The position numbers and the translations under genes are program-made. A stretch of DNA of 16,071 nucleotides from Pseudomonadota bacterium (GTDB lineage Bacteria > Pseudomonadota > Alphaproteobacteria > Rhizobiales > Aestuariivirgaceae), in the NCBI GenBank assembly GCA_016522385.1, contig JAEKFU010000611.1, forward strand, positions 1 through 16,071. Direction: 5' to 3'. A model generated the notes under the pieces. The model saw only the letters and a list, made by a program, of their open reading frames with translations, did not search any database and had not been told where the DNA came from. This document shows, piece by piece, positions 13,313 to 16,071 of this stretch (position 1 is the first letter of the stretch; each line of letters starts with the position of its first letter).

Positions 13313-13957
13313 TTATTTAGGTAAATGAAACACGATACCTGCTCTGACCATATGCAGGTGCTCGATCCCCAAACCCTTGTTCTCGAGTGTATGTCCATAG
13401 AGATACTCAAGGCGCGCAGTAATTGCACGTGCCAATGCATGCTCGATACCGCCACCTACGGTAAGACCCAAATGTGTCGAAGTGTTACCATTGACCATTA
13501 ATGTTGATCTTTGATTGATCCCGGTGAAGGAAGCACCGGCTGTCGCATAGAGCAGGCTGTGTTCAAGGGTGCGGCCGAACCTAGCCCTCAGTGTGCCCAT
13601 CAGATCAGCTTTGATGTGATTGCCTGATTTGGTAGCTCGGATCTGGCCATATCCGACATCAGCTTCCATGCCGTATATCCAGGCGTGATAGCCAAAGTTA
13701 TAGCCGGCAACGATACCTGCCAAGCGGCCTTTGCCGTTTCTCATGCGTATCGAGGGGGGCGCGTCCAACGAACTGGCTTCAAAGGATTTGACCGAGAACA
13801 AAGCACCTGCATAACCGCCTTGCCAGTCACTCATCCACGCTCGGACTTTGGGGAGTGTAGGTTCGTGCTTTTGGTCCGCACGACCAAATTCTGAACCGGC
13901 GCAAAGGAAGATACCGCCGATCAATACGGCTGCTAACAAACGCCTAAGCGCAGCCAT
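13313..13957 (-). CDS. outer-membrane beta-barrel protein, Omp25/31-like (second copy)
   Basis: Seen: 214 aa from ATG 13957, with GGGGG about 9 nt upstream. The frame runs further upstream to 14155, but that part has no homology-like features and covers the inverted-repeat region. The signal peptide covers about 1-27 (MAALRRLLAAVLIGGIFLCAG). The barrel shares blocks with its neighbour: WQGGYAG, AGYNFGYHAWIYGMEADVGYG, LMGTLRARFG, LLYATAGASF, HLGLTVGGGIEHALARAITARLEYLYG and a final strand MVRAGIVFHLPK. Unlike the neighbour it lacks the proline-rich linker and does not end in an aromatic residue, since LPK follows the last VFH. Predicted location is the outer membrane. Its expression probably comes from the gap 13958-14202. 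Confidence 0.87.
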   Translation of the reverse strand: MAALRRLLAAVLIGGIFLCAGSEFGRADQKHEPTLPKVRAWMSDWQGGYAGALFSVKSFEASSLDAPPSIRMRNGKGRLAGIVAGYNFGYHAWIYGMEADVGYGQIRATKSGNHIKADLMGTLRARFGRTLEHSLLYATAGASFTGINQRSTLMVNGNTSTHLGLTVGGGIEHALARAITARLEYLYGHTLENKGLGIEHLHMVRAGIVFHLPK

Positions 13958-14005
13958 GTTACGCACCCCCCAACTCACATCGCCCGCCAAATACGCCCAG
14001 GGCAG

Positions 14006-14124
14006 ACCCAATAAACGTACAGGATGATTGTTAATATTGGGTTGGTCGGTGCTTCGTGGGCAGAGCCCACCCCCTTGACGAGCCGGGGCAACGCAGTGCA
14101 AAAGCTGCGTCCTTAGGACCAACC
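14006..14124. other. inverted-repeat-dense region, candidate structured RNA
   Basis: Seen: first, ACCCAATA (14006-14013) pairs with TATTGGGT (14035-14042). Second, GGTTGGTC (14040-14047) pairs with GACCAACC (14117-14124). The second stem encloses three hairpins: GTGGGC/GCCCAC (14056-14061, 14065-14070), CCCC/GGGG (14071-14074, 14085-14088) and ACGCAG/CTGCGT (14091-14096, 14105-14110). This is an 85-nt four-way-junction layout. The strand is not decided: on + it would be a thrS leader ending 78 nt before ATG 14203, and on - it would lie upstream of the second porin gene. I do not recognise a known RNA family. No T run follows on either side. Confidence 0.4.
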
Positions 14125-14202
14125 GCAAATGGCGATTGGCTCTAGAGTCCAACAAATCCGCTTACCTGCGTTCGTTTGCAGCGAGTGAGCAAGAGGTGCC
14201 CT

Positions 14203-16071
14203 ATGATTTCCCTGACTTTTCCCGATGGCGCAAGCCGTTCCTATGAACCTGGCATCAGTGGACGGGACGTCGCCGAATCGATCGCCAAATCCTTGGCCAA
14301 AAAAGCCGTCGCCTGGATGGTGGACGGCGACATGCGCGACTTGACCGACACGGTTGATGCAGATGCCAGTATCCGGATCGTCACCCGTGATGACAATGAA
14401 GCGCTCGAACTGATCCGGCATGATTGCGCGCATGTCCTGGCCGAAGCGGTACAGGAGCTGTTTCCCGGCACGCAGGTCACCATCGGGCCGGTAATTGAGA
14501 ACGGCTTTTATTACGACTTCCACCGCAACGAGCCATTCACGCCGGAAGACTTTCCGGCGATCGAGGGCAAGATGCGCGAGATAATTGGTCGCAATCAGCC
14601 GTTCACAAAGGAGGTCTGGTCACGTAACGAAGCCAAGGTGGTGTTTGCTGACAGGGGCGAATATTTCAAGGTCGAGCTGATTGACGCGATTCCGGAAGAC
14701 CAGACCATTCGTATCTACAAGCAGGGCGACTGGTTTGATCTGTGCCGCGGGCCACATATGACTGCGACCGGCAAGATTGGTGATGCTTTCAAGCTCATGA
14801 AGGTGGCCGGTGCCTATTGGCGTGGCGATGCCCGTAACCCCATGCTGACTCGCATTTATGGTACGGCCTGGAAGGATCGCAAGGAACTGGACGCCTACCT
14901 GCACGCCCTGGAAGAGGCCGAAAAGCGGGATCACCGGCGGCTGGGCCGGGAAATGGACCTGTTCCACTTCCAGGAAGAGGCACCTGGATCCGTATTCTGG
15001 CACGCCAAGGGCTGGACACTGTTTCAGGAGCTGATCGCCTATATGCGCCGTCGTCAGGATGCTGCCGGGTATCTCGAAGTCAACTCACCGGACATGCTGG
15101 ACCGTGGCCTGTGGGAGCAGTCGGGACACTGGGAAAAGTTCCGTGAGAACATGTTTACCACCGAGACGGAGGACGAGCGGACATTCGCTTTTAAGCCAAT
15201 GAATTGCCCTGGTCATGTGCAAATCTTCAAGAATGGGTTGAAGAGCTACCGTGATCTGCCTGTAAAATATTCGGAATTTGGCAAAGTGCATCGTTACGAG
15301 CCGTCCGGTGCACTACTTGGCCTGATGCGTGTGCGCTCGTTCACCCAGGACGATGCCCATATCTTTTGCGCCGATGACCAAATCACCGAAGAATGTGTCG
15401 AGGTCCACGAGCTGATGATGTCGATCTATCGCGACTTCGGCTTCGATGATGTTGTGATCAAGTTTTCTGACCGCCCGGAGAAGCGGGTCGGCTCGGACGA
15501 GGTCTGGGACAAATCCGAAGCGGCCCTGCGCCATGCGGTCAAAGTGGCAGGTGGCGATGTCGAGTTCAACCCAGGTGAAGGGGCATTTTACGGGCCCAAG
15601 CTGGAATATGTCCTGCGCGATGCCATCGGCCGTGAATGGCAATGCGGCACGTTGCAGGTTGACCTTACGCTTCCGGACCGGTTCGGGGCGTTTTATATCG
15701 GCAAAGACAGCGAAAAGCATACGCCGGTCATGCTACACCGAGCGATGTTTGGCTCGCTGGAGCGGTTTGCAGGCATCCTGATCGAACATTTTGCCGGACA
15801 TTTTCCGCTGTGGCTTGCGCCGGTTCAGGCGATGGTAGCGACAATTACCTCTGAGGCGGATGACTACGCTGTGGCCGTCCGTGACCAGCTATCTGCCGTG
15901 GGGCTCAGGGCCGAGGTCGATCTCAGGAATGAGAAGATCAACTACAAGATACGGGAGCACTCGATGACCAAGATTCCGGTGATTCTGGTGATCGGCAAGC
16001 GCGAAGTGGAAGAACAGTCGGTCAACATGCGTCGGCTTGGATCACGTGATCAGCAGTCATTGAGCCTGGAC
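14203..16071 (+). CDS. thrS: threonyl-tRNA synthetase (C-terminal end cut by window edge)
   Basis: Role: charges tRNA-Thr with threonine; cytosolic dimer, and edits mischarged serine. Seen: 623 codons open from ATG 14203 (with GAGG/GGTG about 6-9 nt upstream) to the window end; relatives are about 640-670 aa, so some 20-40 residues are missing. Domains: TGS 1-61; editing domain about 62-240 with His73 and His77 (HDCAH), Cys181 and His185 (DLCRGPH); class II core about 245-535 with the zinc ligands Cys335 (MNCPGH), His386 (DDAHIF) and His512 (PVMLHRAMFGSLERF, motif 3) and motif 2 RYEPSG; anticodon-binding domain from about 540. All key editing and catalytic residues are present. The repeat-rich region 14006-14124 lies upstream. 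Confidence 0.98.
   Translation, partial: MISLTFPDGASRSYEPGISGRDVAESIAKSLAKKAVAWMVDGDMRDLTDTVDADASIRIVTRDDNEALELIRHDCAHVLAEAVQELFPGTQVTIGPVIENGFYYDFHRNEPFTPEDFPAIEGKMREIIGRNQPFTKEVWSRNEAKVVFADRGEYFKVELIDAIPEDQTIRIYKQGDWFDLCRGPHMTATGKIGDAFKLMKVAGAYWRGDARNPMLTRIYGTAWKDRKELDAYLHALEEAEKRDHRRLGREMDLFHFQEEAPGSVFWHAKGWTLFQELIAYMRRRQDAAGYLEVNSPDMLDRGLWEQSGHWEKFRENMFTTETEDERTFAFKPMNCPGHVQIFKNGLKSYRDLPVKYSEFGKVHRYEPSGALLGLMRVRSFTQDDAHIFCADDQITEECVEVHELMMSIYRDFGFDDVVIKFSDRPEKRVGSDEVWDKSEAALRHAVKVAGGDVEFNPGEGAFYGPKLEYVLRDAIGREWQCGTLQVDLTLPDRFGAFYIGKDSEKHTPVMLHRAMFGSLERFAGILIEHFAGHFPLWLAPVQAMVATITSEADDYAVAVRDQLSAVGLRAEVDLRNEKINYKIREHSMTKIPVILVIGKREVEEQSVNMRRLGSRDQQSLSLD

Noticed and set aside
13958..14155. 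N-terminal extension of the second porin gene
   Set aside because: It would place 66 codons before a clear signal peptide and covers the inverted repeats; ATG 13957 fits an exported protein.
14006..14202. T-box or tRNA-like element before thrS
   Set aside because: No T-box consensus, no anticodon or T-loop sequence, and T-boxes are not known from Alphaproteobacteria; the fold is reported only as an unassigned candidate.
14113..14523. Leftward frame of 136 codons over the start of thrS
   Set aside because: It is antisense to the well-conserved TGS and editing domains of thrS and lacks any family feature.
1..16071. CRISPR array, tRNA, rRNA, insertion sequence or integrase
   Set aside because: No regularly spaced direct repeats, no GTTCGAATC-type tRNA arm and no transposase or integrase motifs were found on either strand.

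Overview
This 16 kb window reads as an ordinary chromosomal segment of an alphaproteobacterium, most likely of the order Hyphomicrobiales (Rhizobiales). The evidence is the set of recognisable families and their order: a CHCC zinc-finger protein, an alpha/beta hydrolase and cysE beside a DUF3126 gene; a gamma-carbonic anhydrase beside a bacterial transglutaminase-like cysteine peptidase; a tandem PilZ protein; a PAS_5 protein; a run of CBS, patatin, hisI, folE, a NifU-like scaffold and yidD; Omp25/31-type porins; and thrS. No phage, plasmid, transposase, CRISPR array, rRNA or tRNA was seen.

Left part (1-5300): the zinc-finger gene runs leftward off the window edge. To its right are two alpha/beta hydrolases, cysE (cysteine synthesis) and a small DUF3126 gene. 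A leftward gene for an unknown single-pass membrane protein follows, bracketed by two copies of a near-perfect palindromic repeat. Then come a small three-helix membrane protein and a gamma-class carbonic anhydrase homologue.

Middle part (5300-9100): strong hairpins fill the convergent gap after the carbonic anhydrase gene. Three leftward genes follow: an exported transglutaminase-like cysteine peptidase, a two-domain PilZ protein whose first domain has lost the c-di-GMP signature, and a PAS_5 protein. A rightward pair encodes a rhomboid protease and a two-CBS-domain protein.

Right part (9100-16071): a compact leftward run folE-hisI-patatin (13-nt gap, then a 4-nt overlap) is divergent from a rightward pair, a NifU-like Fe-S scaffold and yidD (1-nt overlap). 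Two leftward paralogous outer-membrane beta-barrel genes follow, with palindromic repeats and a terminator-like hairpin at one end. thrS runs off the right edge with 623 codons visible. Between the second porin gene and thrS lies about 120 bp dense in inverted repeats. It could fold as a four-way-junction RNA and is the best candidate here for something undescribed.

Most of the window is housekeeping. The less ordinary signals are the dispersed palindromes, the structured thrS/porin intergenic region, the G-rich stem-loop after the carbonic anhydrase gene and a few operator-like palindromes. No clearly new multi-gene system is visible.
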